Shown one piece after another: positions 1 through 7,541 of a stretch of 59,056 nt of DNA (position 1 is its first letter; each line of letters opens with the position of its first letter). The stretch comes from Gaiellasilicea sp963789355 (GTDB lineage Bacteria; Actinomycetota; Thermoleophilia; Gaiellales; Gaiellaceae). A program made the translations under genes and the position numbers. The DNA lies in the NCBI GenBank assembly GCA_963789355.1, contig CAWBKK010000007.1, forward strand, positions 1 through 59,056. The letters are read 5' to 3'. The notes below the pieces were generated by a model that saw nothing but the letters and a program-made list of their open reading frames with translations, ran no database searches and was not told the origin of the DNA.

Positions 1-301
1 GCTCGAGCTCGGGGACGAAGACGACGCGGGCATCCTCGAAGCCCCACTGCTCGCTCTCGACTCCTTCCTCCGGCGCGAGCAGCGGCTCGGGATCGACCGT
101 CCAGCCGTCGACGCCGTTGGCCGAACGCGCGACGGAGAGGTGCGAGATCCCGGTCAGGCCTTCGACGCGGGCGAGGAGCACGGTCGTGTCGCCGAGCTGC
201 GCCGCAGCGGGATTGAAGGCGGAGTTGACCGGATACGGCCAGTCGTCCGCCGTCAGGATCGGATTGGCGGCGTGGCGCTGAAAGAGCTCGCGCGGCTTCA
301 A
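1..301 (-). CDS. GH130-family glycoside phosphorylase/hydrolase, N-terminal part (cut by window edge)
   Basis: The first 100 codons are present and the rest lies beyond the window. The protein begins MKPRELFQRH with a TTG start and continues NPILTADDWPYPVNSAFNP, then a stretch ending SEQWGFEDARVV. This is the usual N-terminal blade of GH130 beta-mannoside phosphorylases and related beta-propeller enzymes. The TTG start forms a 4-bp TTGA overlap with the stop of the upstream glycosyltransferase, so the two are translationally coupled. Family function is phosphorolysis or hydrolysis of beta-mannosidic links. The exact substrate cannot be read from this fragment, and the catalytic residues lie outside the window. 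Confidence 0.75.
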   Translation of the reverse strand, partial: MKPRELFQRHAANPILTADDWPYPVNSAFNPAAAQLGDTTVLLARVEGLTGISHLSVARSANGVDGWTVDPEPLLAPEEGVESEQWGFEDARVVFVPELE

Positions 302-2550
302 GCGGAGACGGTCTCCCGCGTGCGGTCGCGGAGGACGGCCGGCAGCCCGGCCGCGTCGAGCAGGAGCGCTGCTCGGTGGACGGCGAGAGTCGACTCGGCG
401 CCTTGATTGTCGTTCGTCGTCTCCGCGCCGAGCCCGTCGCTGCAGCCTCCCGTCGCAAAGTCGTACAGCGGCTGGTGCAGGCGGTTGCGGCCGAGGAACC
501 AGTCGAACGCCCGCTGCGCGCGCAGCGCGTGCTCGGGCTCGCCGGTGACGGAGAACGCGCACAGCTCGGCTGCCACGAACGCGTCGGCATCGAGCGGCTG
601 CTCGTCGCCTCCGCCAGGAGCCGGCTCGGTGCGGTGGCGACCGTGGTGGCCGGTCAGGCGGAGCGTTCCCTCCGCGAGCCCCGATTCGTTCCCGAGCCAC
701 CGGAGCGTGGCCAGGCCGGTCTCGGTCACGTCCTCGCGGCCGAGTGCGACGCCGCCGACGATCAGAGCGTGCGGCAGCCGGGCGTTGTCGTAGGTGAGCG
801 CGTCCTCGAACCACTGCCAGTCCGCGGTGGCGTATTCGTCGTGCGCGGCGGCGAGCTGGTCGACGAGCTTCTCGAGCAGCGCCCGGGCTGCAGGCTGAAG
901 GCGGTCGCGGTCGAGTCGCGCGAGGCCGAGCACGGTATACGCGCCGGTCCGGATCGAGACCTCCTCGCCGAGCGTGCCGACGATGTCGTCCAGCAGCCTC
1001 CCGGTGGCGTTGACGACCGCGGGCGCCCACGCGGTGGAGAGGATGTCGCCCAGCGCCCAGACCGAGCGGCCGACGTGGTCGCCGACGTGCGGCTCGTCGA
1101 GCCAGCGCCGGTCGTAGCTCATGAAGTTCCGCATCCCGCGCTCCGGATCGGTGGCGTCCTGCAGGAATGCGAGTGAGCGGTAGACGATCGACGTCCACAT
1201 CTGCTCGTCGCCGCGGCGGGCGAGCTCGAGGGCCACGACCGCCAGCCGCGCCACGTCGTCGACGCAATAGCCGCTTTCCCGGTTCGGGATCACGCCGTTC
1301 GCGTGCTGGATGATCCCCACGTCGTCCACGAGCGTTCGCAGGTGGCCGGTGCGCATGCTCACGAGCTGTGGGTCGAGCCGGGAGATCGGCCGCCGGCGGC
1401 GCGGCGCGAGCTTGACCGCGTCGGCCAGGACGAGAGCCGTCGCCTCCGCGACCGACGGCCACGCGAGCTGCGCGCCGATGCGGCGCGCCTCGGCTCGGGC
1501 GGCGGCCAGACGCTCGGGCTCTTCGATGTAGCGGCAGACGGCCGCGGCGATCGCCGGGGCGTCGTCGAACGGGACGATCTCCCCGGCGCCCGATCCGAGC
1601 AGATCCTGCGCGTACCAGTACGGCGTCGAGACGACGCCGCAGCCGGCTGCGATTCCGAACGTGAGGGCGCCCGAAGCGATCTGCTCGCGGCCCTTGTAGG
1701 GCGTGACGAACACATCCGTCGCAGCAAGCAGGTCGGCGACCTCCTCGATCGCCAGAAAGCGGTCGTCGAACTCGACGTGATCCTCGAGGCCGAGATCGAG
1801 CACTGCCTCTTCCAGCCGGAGCCGGTAGCGCTCACCCTCGCGGTGGGCAACGTCGGGGTGCGTCCGCCCCGCGATCACGTAGATCACTTCGGGATGGCGC
1901 TCGACGATCGCCGGCAGTGCCGCGATCACCGTCTCGATTCCCTTCCCGGCCGAGATCAGCCCGAAGGTCGAGAGGACGAAGCGCTTCCTGGTGCTGCCAT
2001 TCTTCGCTTCAACCGCAGCGTAGGCGGCGGCCCGGCGGGCGAGCACGGTCGGCGCGCCGTGCGGCACGATCCGAACCTTTTCGGCCGGGCATGTCTCGTT
2101 CGCGACGAGCAGCCGCTTCGCGGTCTCGGTCATCACGATCACGAGCTCGGCCTGGAGGCAGAGCGCGGTCAACACCTCGGCCTGATGAGCCGTCGGCTCC
2201 GACAGGACGGTGTGGAGGGTGACGACGAGAGGCTGTGAGAGCTCCTCCGCCAGCGAGAGGATGTACTTGCCGTTCTTGCCGCCGAAGATCCCGTACTCGT
2301 GCTGGAGCAGGACGACGTCGACGTCGAGTCGGCCGAGGATCCGCGCCGCGCGGACGTAGTCACCGCGAACCGCCTGCCCGATCGTGGCCACGAGCCCTGG
2401 TCGCTGTGGCCGCGTCGGGTCGTTGACGACGACGACCTTCTCGACGCGGTCGATCCCGCTGACGCCGAGCAGCGCCGCGCGCACGTCGGCCGCGAACGTG
2501 CCGATCCCGCAGGCGCGTGGTGGGTAGGTGGAGACGATCGCGGTACGCAA
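298..2550 (-). CDS. Two-domain glycosyltransferase: GT4 (GT-B) N-terminus plus alpha/alpha-toroid C-terminus
   Basis: This 750-aa protein opens MRTAIVSTYPPRACGIGTF, a typical GT-B N-terminal loop of GT4 enzymes. The donor-binding half is near residues 190-380, with SAGKGIETVIAALP and a GREQIASGALTFGIAAGCGVVS-like region in place of the E-x7-E motif. Residues about 395-740 are a separate helical domain (GYCVDDVARLAVVALELA, WFEDALTYDNARLPHALI) resembling six-hairpin toroid glycosidases. The GT4-toroid architecture next to GH130 is a recurring pair in mannose-polymer metabolism, but the acceptor and product are unknown. It is the fourth gene of the infA operon, 10 nt after the 71-aa gene. It has no signal peptide and is presumably cytosolic. 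Confidence 0.8.
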   Translation of the reverse strand: MRTAIVSTYPPRACGIGTFAADVRAALLGVSGIDRVEKVVVVNDPTRPQRPGLVATIGQAVRGDYVRAARILGRLDVDVVLLQHEYGIFGGKNGKYILSLAEELSQPLVVTLHTVLSEPTAHQAEVLTALCLQAELVIVMTETAKRLLVANETCPAEKVRIVPHGAPTVLARRAAAYAAVEAKNGSTRKRFVLSTFGLISAGKGIETVIAALPAIVERHPEVIYVIAGRTHPDVAHREGERYRLRLEEAVLDLGLEDHVEFDDRFLAIEEVADLLAATDVFVTPYKGREQIASGALTFGIAAGCGVVSTPYWYAQDLLGSGAGEIVPFDDAPAIAAAVCRYIEEPERLAAARAEARRIGAQLAWPSVAEATALVLADAVKLAPRRRRPISRLDPQLVSMRTGHLRTLVDDVGIIQHANGVIPNRESGYCVDDVARLAVVALELARRGDEQMWTSIVYRSLAFLQDATDPERGMRNFMSYDRRWLDEPHVGDHVGRSVWALGDILSTAWAPAVVNATGRLLDDIVGTLGEEVSIRTGAYTVLGLARLDRDRLQPAARALLEKLVDQLAAAHDEYATADWQWFEDALTYDNARLPHALIVGGVALGREDVTETGLATLRWLGNESGLAEGTLRLTGHHGRHRTEPAPGGGDEQPLDADAFVAAELCAFSVTGEPEHALRAQRAFDWFLGRNRLHQPLYDFATGGCSDGLGAETTNDNQGAESTLAVHRAALLLDAAGLPAVLRDRTRETVSA

Positions 2551-2560
2551 AGTGAGAGAC

Positions 2561-2776
2561 CTACGCGGCGTCTTCGAGCAGGAAGCAGATTTGGCCGGGG
2601 GCGGTCTCCCAGACCTTCACCGCCGCGTATTTCTCGGGCTGCTCCAGCTTGACCTTCTCTGCGAGCAAGAGGATCTCGCCGACCAGCTTTTCGAGCCGGA
2701 CGTCGAGCACGACGGGCTCCCCGGCGAGAGCGCGGTGGAACATCAGCCGCACCTCGTTGTCGTCGTTGACGCGCAT
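2561..2776 (-). CDS. Hypothetical 71-aa protein
   Basis: A short frame, MRVNDDNEVRLMFHRALAGE, ending in CFLLEDAA, lies between the cold-shock-like gene (5 nt upstream) and the glycosyltransferase (10 nt downstream) on the same strand. The sequence is amphipathic, with a helix near residues 28-50 (LEKLVGEILLLAEKVKLEQ). It contains no metal-binding or catalytic motif I recognise and no membrane segment. The tight operon spacing and ordinary codon use support it as a real gene. An ATG further upstream in the same frame would run into neighbouring genes, so the ATG at 2776 was chosen. Confidence 0.6.
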   Translation of the reverse strand: MRVNDDNEVRLMFHRALAGEPVVLDVRLEKLVGEILLLAEKVKLEQPEKYAAVKVWETAPGQICFLLEDAA

Positions 2777-2781
2777 CCGCC

Positions 2782-3030
2782 TCAGGAGGGACCGCGCATG
2801 ACGCGGTGCGAGCGGAGCCGCGCGCGCCGCGGGATGTCGTCCTCGCTCAGCGCCACCTCGACGGCGTGACCCGGCTCGGCGGCGCGAAAGGTGACCTCGA
2901 CGCCGGCGCACCGGCCCACGGGCGGCGCGGTGACGAAGTCGGCGGCGAGTACCTGATAGGGCTCGCCGTCCTCGCACTCGATCATGCCGTCGCCGCGCGT
3001 CTCGTTGAACCAGCGCATCTTGCCGAGCAC
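2782..3030 (-). CDS. Cold-shock-domain-like small protein
   Basis: This 82-aa protein contains MRWFNETRGDGMIECEDG, which matches the first strands of cold-shock domains (consensus KWFN-x-x-KGFGFI), with RNP1-like GDGMIE. It continues with DFVTAPPVGRCAGVEVTF, where CSD proteins have a conserved acidic or valine strand. It begins with GTG 3 nt after the infA stop. An ATG at residue 5 is an alternative start. Family knowledge suggests single-stranded RNA/DNA binding, and linkage to IF-1, another OB-fold protein, is consistent with a translation-related role. The aromatic RNP2 motif is weak, so the RNA-binding role is an inference. Confidence 0.6.
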   Translation of the reverse strand: MLGKMRWFNETRGDGMIECEDGEPYQVLAADFVTAPPVGRCAGVEVTFRAAEPGHAVEVALSEDDIPRRARLRSHRVMRGPS

Positions 3031-3033
3031 GGC

Positions 3034-3255
3034 TCAGCGCTCCCGGTAGACGATGCGGCCACGGGTGGGGTCGTAGGGCGACAGCTCGACCTTGACCTTG
3101 TCGCCCGGGGCCATCCGGATCCGGTAGCGACGCATCTTGCCCGAGGTGTAGCCGATCGCCTCGTGGCCGTTGGCGAAGGCAATCTTGAACATGCCACCGC
3201 CGAACGCCTCCAGGATCTCCCCGTCCAGCTCGACCTTCTCTTCCTTGACTCCCAT
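3034..3255 (-). CDS. infA: Translation initiation factor IF-1
   Basis: The 73-aa protein has the IF-1 signature: LDGEILEAFGGGMFKIAF, NGHEAIGYTSGKMRRYRIR, PGDKVKVELSPYDPTRGRI and VYRER. It is a single S1-like OB fold that binds the 30S A site during initiation. Length is normal for the family. The usual actinobacterial beginning MAKKDGVIE is replaced by MGVKEEKVEL, and HISGKMR reads YTSGKMR, so it is a somewhat divergent copy. It heads a minus-strand operon rather than sitting in the rpmJ-rpsM cluster, so it may be a second infA paralogue. The start ATG has a purine-rich GGAAGGAGGCAGG upstream. Confidence 0.9.
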   Translation of the reverse strand: MGVKEEKVELDGEILEAFGGGMFKIAFANGHEAIGYTSGKMRRYRIRMAPGDKVKVELSPYDPTRGRIVYRER

Positions 3256-3454
3256 CCTGCCTCCTTCCGCATCGACAGACGCGGCATCCGTTGTAGGAGG
3301 CGGGGGGTCTCCCTGGCGCCCGCCTTCGCGCCCAGCCGCGCCATTCTACTCGATGGGCCGCGAAATGGCTGCATGCGGGAGAAAGCGCCCAATTCGTACC
3401 GGCGGAGGGATCCGCACACGGCGACGGACTGGTTGAGATGAGTGAGGCGGGCGG
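3256..3454. other. Intergenic region upstream of infA and the sigma-factor promoter
   Basis: This divergent region separates infA (minus) from the ECF sigma gene (plus). A strong Shine-Dalgarno for infA (AGGAGGCAGG on the minus strand) lies just before its ATG. Beyond that I see no hairpin, RNA motif or small gene. The regulatory element for the sigma gene follows at 3455-3484. Confidence 0.4.
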
Positions 3455-3484
3455 CGATGAGTTTGGCCGCCCCACCCCGTCCAA
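3455..3484 (+). promoter_or_regulatory. Predicted ECF promoter of the sigma gene (autoregulation)
   Basis: CGATGAGTTT (3455-3464), a 14-nt spacer, then GTCCAA (3479-3484). The same two blocks with the same 14-nt spacing occur before the STAS gene and the MFS operon. The GTC core and the spacing fit an ECF -35/-10 pair. The start codon at 3491 lies 6 nt after the second block, which implies a leaderless transcript. Confidence 0.75.
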
Positions 3485-3490
3485 CGTACG

Positions 3491-4453
3491 ATGACGTGCA
3501 TGCAGGAGTTGACGTCCGCGGCCGCTTCCGGGCCGCTCGAGCAGCGGCTCGAGCCGCACCGGAAGGAGCTGACCGCCTACTGCTATCGGATGCTCGCCTC
3601 GTCGTTCGAGGCGGAGGACGCGGTGCAGGAGACGTTCATCCGCGCCTGGCGCGGCTACGAACGCTTCGAGGGCCGGGCGGCGCTGCGCTCGTGGCTGTAC
3701 CGGATCGCGACGAACGTCTGCCTCGACATGCTCAGCGGGCGCGAGCGCCGGGCGCGGCCGATGGATCTCGGGCCTGCGCAGGAGCCGCTCGCGTCCAACC
3801 TGAACGTCCTGCCCGAGGTGACGTGGATCCAGCCGATCCCCGATCCCGCGGTCGAGGTCGAGTCGCGTGAGACGATTCGGCTCGCGTTCGTGGCGGCGCT
3901 GCAGCACCTGCCGCCGAAGCAGCGCGCCGTCCTGATCCTCTGCGAGGTGCTGCGCTGGCAGGCGAGCGAGGTCGCCGAGCTGCTGGAGACGAGCGTCGCG
4001 TCAGTGAACAGCGCGCTTCAGCGCGCGCGGGCGACGCTCGAGACAACCGAGCCGCCGTCCACGTCGCCGACGGACGTCGATGCCGAGCTCCTCGCTCGCT
4101 ACGTCGACGCGTTCGAGCGCTACGACATGGACGCGCTGACATCGCTGATCCACGAGGACGCGACCCAGTCGATGCCGCCGTTCGACATGTGGCTCGCCGG
4201 TCGTGACGACGTCTTCAGCTGGTGGTTCGGCCCCGGGATCGGCTGCAAGGGCTCCCGTGTGATCCCGACCGTGTCCGCGAACGGCTCGCCCGCGTTCGGG
4301 CAGTACAAGCCGAGCGAGTCGGGGTCGGGCTACGACCCGTGGGCGCTCCAGGTGCTCGAGGTCGAGGACGGCCGCATCGTCGAGTTCACCTTCTTCCTCG
4401 AGACCGAGACGATCTTCCCGCAGTTCGGCCTGCCGCCTCGGCTCGACGCGTAG
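3491..4453 (+). CDS. ECF RNA polymerase sigma factor with SnoaL-like C-terminal domain (SigG-type)
   Basis: The 320-aa protein has sigma region 2 near residues 15-85 (AYCYRMLASSFEAEDAVQET, FEGRAALRSWLYRIATNVCL). Region 4 lies near 135-185 (HLPPKQRAVLILCEVLRWQA, EVAELLETSVASVNSALQRA). A C-terminal SnoaL/NTF2-like domain covers about 195-315 (RYVDAFERYDMDALTSLIHEDATQ). ECF factors with SnoaL tails need no classical anti-sigma factor; the tail tunes activity, perhaps by ligand binding. The gene is preceded by the predicted ECF promoter at 3455-3484, also found at two neighbouring units, so it likely activates itself, the STAS gene and the export operon. An ATG at 3500 is a possible alternative start. 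Confidence 0.9.
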   Translation: MTCMQELTSAAASGPLEQRLEPHRKELTAYCYRMLASSFEAEDAVQETFIRAWRGYERFEGRAALRSWLYRIATNVCLDMLSGRERRARPMDLGPAQEPLASNLNVLPEVTWIQPIPDPAVEVESRETIRLAFVAALQHLPPKQRAVLILCEVLRWQASEVAELLETSVASVNSALQRARATLETTEPPSTSPTDVDAELLARYVDAFERYDMDALTSLIHEDATQSMPPFDMWLAGRDDVFSWWFGPGIGCKGSRVIPTVSANGSPAFGQYKPSESGSGYDPWALQVLEVEDGRIVEFTFFLETETIFPQFGLPPRLDA

Positions 4454-4456
4454 CGC

Positions 4457-4723
4457 TCAATCCACGAGCACGTCGCGCAGGCCCATGAAGTCGACGAGCT
4501 CGAGCAGCTCGCTCGACGCGTTCTGCAGCCTCACTGTGCAACCGGTGCGGCGCGCAGCGAGCTGGAGCCGCGCGAGCGCATCCACCGTCACACAGTCGGC
4601 GTCGACGCCTCGGACGTCGCAGCGGGCGATCTCGTCGCCGCTGTCGCGCAGGAGCGCGCAGACGCGTTCGCAGAGCCCGGGCAGGTCGTCCCGGGCGATC
4701 GGGCCCCAAATCGCGAAGTTCAC
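4457..4723 (-). CDS. STAS-domain protein (anti-anti-sigma-like)
   Basis: The 88-aa protein reads ARDDLPGLCERVCALLRDSG, then DVRGVDADCVTVDALARLQL and LQNASSELLELVDFMGLRDV. This is the STAS fold, with LELVDFMGL near the end. The usual phosphorylatable Ser in the D-S-S/T-G loop is replaced by DADCVTVDAL, so phospho-switching is uncertain. I chose the GTG at 4723, giving NFAIWGPIARDD. The longer TTG start at 4750 falls inside the promoter element, and from 4723 the distance to that element equals that in the sigma gene. It converges on the sigma gene with 3 nt between stops. Its job may be to modulate the SnoaL-ECF circuit, but this is inference. Confidence 0.75.
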   Translation of the reverse strand: MNFAIWGPIARDDLPGLCERVCALLRDSGDEIARCDVRGVDADCVTVDALARLQLAARRTGCTVRLQNASSELLELVDFMGLRDVLVD

Positions 4724-4729
4724 GAGAAC

Positions 4730-4759
4730 TTGGACAGAGCCGGCCGCCAAAACTCATCG
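4730..4759 (-). promoter_or_regulatory. Predicted ECF promoter of the STAS gene
   Basis: Read on the minus strand: CGATGAGTTT (4759-4750), 14 nt, GTCCAA (4735-4730), then 6 nt to the GTG start at 4723. Block sequence, spacer and distance to the start codon are identical to the element before the sigma gene. Confidence 0.72.
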
Positions 4760-4771
4760 CTGCAACGAGAC

Positions 4772-4801
4772 CGATGAGTTTCGCGGTGGCCGCGGGTCGA
4801 A
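4772..4801 (+). promoter_or_regulatory. Predicted ECF promoter of the MFS-VOC-ABC-LLM operon
   Basis: CGATGAGTTT (4772-4781), 14 nt, GTCGAA (4796-4801), followed by a short leader with a GAGGAGG ribosome-binding site before the MFS start at 4832. With the STAS copy it forms a 10-bp inverted repeat (4750-4759 and 4772-4781), because two divergent -35-like blocks face away from each other 12 nt apart. Confidence 0.7.
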
Positions 4802-4831
4802 CAGGTAGAACGCAATCGTGAGGAGGAACCG

Positions 4832-6271
4832 ATGACCATCGCCGACGTCCGCAAGAAATGGCTAGCGCTCTACGTCCTCTGCCTGGGCGACCTGCTGATC
4901 GTGCTCGACATCTCGATCGTCAACGTCGCGCTGCCGTCGATCCGGGACGACCTGGGTTTCTCCGAGGCGTCGCTTGCGTGGGTGATCAACGCCTACACGC
5001 TCACGTTCGGCGGCTTCATGCTGCTCGCCGGCCGTCTCGGCGACCTGCTCGGGCACCGGCGCATGTTCCTGGCAGGCGTCGGGCTCTTCACGGTCGCCTC
5101 CCTCGCGTGCGGGCTAGCGACCTCGCAGGAGCTGCTCGTCGGTGCGCGCGCGATCCAGGGAATCGGCGGCGCGGTCGTCGCCGCCGTGGCACTCTCGCTG
5201 ATCATGACGCTCTTCACCGAGCCGGCCGAGCGGGCGAAGGCGATGGGCGTGATCGGCTTCGTCGCCGCCGGCGGCGGCTCGATCGGCGTCCTCGCGGGCG
5301 GCGTCCTCACCGACCTCCTCAACTGGCACTGGATCTTCCTCGTCAACCTGCCCGTCGGCGCGGCGGTGATCGCCTTCTGCCTGCTGCTGCTCCCCGCGGA
5401 CAGCGGCGAGCGCGCCCGGACGAGCCTCGACGTCGCCGGCGCGATCACCGTGACGGCGTCGCTGATGCTCGCGGTCTACGCGATCGTGAACGGGAACGAG
5501 CAGGGCTGGACGTCGGCGCGGACGCTCGGCCTACTCGGCGTCGCGGCTGCCGGGCTGGCGCTCTTCCTCCTGCTCGAGGGGCGGGTGAAGGCGCCGCTGA
5601 TGCCGCTCGGGCTCTTCCGCCTCCGCAGCGTCGCAGCCTCGAACGTCGTCGGCGTCCTCTGGTCGGCCGCGATGTTCGCGATGTTCTTCCTCTCGGCGCT
5701 CTACCTCCAGCTCGTGCTCGGCTACAGCCCGCTCGAGGTCGGGCTCGCGTTCCTGCCGGCGAACCTGCTGATGGGGGCGATGTCGCTCGGACTCTCGGCG
5801 AAGCTCGTCATGCGCTTCGGGATCAAGCCGCCGCTCGTCGGCGGGATGGCGCTGGTCGCGCTCGGGCTCGCGCTCTTCGCCCGGGCGCCGGTCGACGGCA
5901 ACTTCCTCGTCGACGTGCTCCCGAGCATGCTGATCCTCGGCGTCGGGATCGGGATGGCGATGAACCCGCTGCTGCTGGCGGCGATGAGCGACGTGAAGCC
6001 GGAGGAGGCCGGTCTCGCCTCGGGCGTCGTCAACACGGCGTTCATGCTGGGCGGCGCGCTCGGGCTGGCGGTGCTCGCGAGCGTCGCGGCGGCCCGGACG
6101 GGGGACGACACCTCCGCGGCCGCGCTCGTCGACGGCTATCAGGCGGCGTTCCTGATCGGCACCGTCTTCGCGATCGCGGCGGGCGCGGTTGCCGCGGTGT
6201 TCCTGCGAGGCGGGCCGGCGCCGGCGATGGATCCGCACGCACTGGGCGAGACCGCAACGGAGGTGGGCTGA
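4832..6271 (+). CDS. MFS drug:proton exporter, DHA2 (14-TM, EmrB/QacA) family
   Basis: The 479-aa membrane protein starts LALYVLCLGDLLIVLDISIV followed by NVALPSIRDDLGFSEASLAW, the standard first helix and motif D1 of DHA2 exporters. Motif A is GRLGDLLGHRRMF, and motif C-like glycines are in AAGGGSIGVLAGGVLTDLLN. About 14 hydrophobic segments can be counted. The family exports hydrophobic drugs or metabolites in exchange for protons. GAGGAGG precedes the ATG. It is the first gene of a five-gene operon driven by the predicted ECF promoter, and its TGA overlaps the ATG of the VOC gene. The substrate is unknown. Confidence 0.9.
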   Translation: MTIADVRKKWLALYVLCLGDLLIVLDISIVNVALPSIRDDLGFSEASLAWVINAYTLTFGGFMLLAGRLGDLLGHRRMFLAGVGLFTVASLACGLATSQELLVGARAIQGIGGAVVAAVALSLIMTLFTEPAERAKAMGVIGFVAAGGGSIGVLAGGVLTDLLNWHWIFLVNLPVGAAVIAFCLLLLPADSGERARTSLDVAGAITVTASLMLAVYAIVNGNEQGWTSARTLGLLGVAAAGLALFLLLEGRVKAPLMPLGLFRLRSVAASNVVGVLWSAAMFAMFFLSALYLQLVLGYSPLEVGLAFLPANLLMGAMSLGLSAKLVMRFGIKPPLVGGMALVALGLALFARAPVDGNFLVDVLPSMLILGVGIGMAMNPLLLAAMSDVKPEEAGLASGVVNTAFMLGGALGLAVLASVAAARTGDDTSAAALVDGYQAAFLIGTVFAIAAGAVAAVFLRGGPAPAMDPHALGETATEVG

Positions 6272-6648
6272 TGCTGAAGGAGAGCAAGGCGTTCTCGACC
6301 TTCTCGGCCGACGACATCGCGAAGGCGAAGCAGTTCTACGCCGACACGCTCGGGCTCGACGTGACCGACGAGATGGGCGGGCTCGGGCTCCACCTCGCCG
6401 GCGGCGGCACCGTATTCATCTATCCGAAGGACGATCACGAGCCGGCGTCGTTCACGGTCCTGAACTTCCCGGTCGACGACGTCGACGCGGCCGTCGACGC
6501 GCTGACCGAGGCGGGCGTCCGCTTCGAGCGCTACCACGGCTTCGGCCAGGACGACAAGGGGATCGCCCGCAGCGACGGCGAGGGCCCGACGATCGCCTGG
6601 TTCAAGGATCCCGCAGGGAACGTCCTCTCGGTGCTCTCGCAGGAGTGA
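6271..6648 (+). CDS. VOC-superfamily (glyoxalase/bleomycin-resistance fold) protein
   Basis: The 125-aa single-module protein reads FSADDIAKAKQFYADTLGLD, then LHLAGGGTVFIYPKDDHEPA and WFKDPAGNVLSVL. These are the beta-alpha-beta-beta-beta units and terminal DPxGN motif of VOC proteins. Such proteins bind a metal and either isomerise, cleave or sequester small molecules, and several give antibiotic resistance by sequestration. It starts with the ATG that shares one base with the MFS stop (TGATG) and ends in a 4-bp overlap with the ABC ATPase gene. A detoxification partner of the exporters is plausible, but the ligand is unknown. Confidence 0.85.
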   Translation: MLKESKAFSTFSADDIAKAKQFYADTLGLDVTDEMGGLGLHLAGGGTVFIYPKDDHEPASFTVLNFPVDDVDAAVDALTEAGVRFERYHGFGQDDKGIARSDGEGPTIAWFKDPAGNVLSVLSQE

Positions 6649-7541
6649 CCGAGCTCGCGATCAAGCTGCGCGGCGTCGTCAAGCGCTACGGCGAGATCAC
6701 CGCCGTCGACGGGCTCGATCTCGACGTGCCGGAGGGCACGTGCGTCGGCCTGCTTGGCCCGAACGGGGCCGGCAAGTCGACGACGATGCGCCTCTTGACC
6801 GCGCAGGCGATCGCCGACGAGGGCGAGCTCGAGCTGCTCGGCTTCAAGCTGCCGGACGAGTCGAAGCAAGCACGCGCGCAGCTCGGCGTGACGCCGCAGC
6901 TCGACAACCTCGACGTCACGCTCACGGTCGAGCAGAACCTGCTCGTCTTCGCGCACCTCTACCGGATCGGCCGTGCCGAGCGGAAGGGCGCGATCCAGCG
7001 GGCGCTCGAGCTGGCGAAGCTCGTCGACCGGCGCGGCTCACGGGTGGATGAGCTCTCGGGTGGGATGCGACGGCGACTGCTGATCGCGCGGGCCCTCGTC
7101 CATCGTCCCAGGCTCGTGCTGCTCGACGAGCCGACCGTCGGTCTCGATCCGCAGGTACGCCAGGAGCTCTGGGCGCTGATCGACGCGCTCCGAACCGAGG
7201 GGACGACGATCCTGATGTCGACGCACTACATCGAGGAGGCGCAGCGGCTCGCCGACACGGTTCTGATCATGTCCCACGGCAAGGCGGTCGCCGGCGGTGC
7301 GCCGGCCGCGCTCGTGACCGAGCACGCCGGCTCCGAGGTGCTCGAGGTCTACGGCCCGCCGGCGCGGCTGGCCGAGGTCGAAGCCGTGGCCGGCGCCAAG
7401 GGTCTGCGCACGCGCCGCACCGGCACGAGCGTCTCGATCCTCGGCGTCGAGAACGGCAACGCGATCGGGATCGAGGGCGAGCGGCGGCCGGCCAACCTCG
7501 AAGACGTGTTCGTGCTTCTGACCGGCGAGGAGATCGCGTGA
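6645..7541 (+). CDS. ABC-2 exporter ATP-binding subunit (DrrA/NodI-like)
   Basis: The 298-aa ATPase starts at GTG in a GTGA overlap with the VOC stop. Walker A is GPNGAGKSTT, the signature is ELSGGMRRRL, Walker B is RLVLLDEPTVGLDPQ, and the switch His is MSTHY. A C-terminal extension follows (about residues 225-298) as in DAN-ATPase subunits of DrrAB and NodIJ exporters. The permease gene starts in a GTGA overlap with its stop. Together they should form an exporter of drugs, glycoconjugates or oligosaccharides. The setting with an MFS pump under an ECF promoter favours drug or toxin efflux. Confidence 0.9.
   Translation: MTELAIKLRGVVKRYGEITAVDGLDLDVPEGTCVGLLGPNGAGKSTTMRLLTAQAIADEGELELLGFKLPDESKQARAQLGVTPQLDNLDVTLTVEQNLLVFAHLYRIGRAERKGAIQRALELAKLVDRRGSRVDELSGGMRRRLLIARALVHRPRLVLLDEPTVGLDPQVRQELWALIDALRTEGTTILMSTHYIEEAQRLADTVLIMSHGKAVAGGAPAALVTEHAGSEVLEVYGPPARLAEVEAVAGAKGLRTRRTGTSVSILGVENGNAIGIEGERRPANLEDVFVLLTGEEIA

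Noticed and set aside
2561..3907. One 448-codon minus-strand frame covering infA and its neighbours
   Set aside because: Only its last 71 codons look like protein; the rest is out of frame with infA and the cold-shock-like gene and reads as Arg-rich noise.
4457..4750. Longer STAS protein from the TTG at 4750
   Set aside because: That start lies in the -35 block of the predicted promoter; the GTG at 4723 restores the same geometry as the sigma gene.
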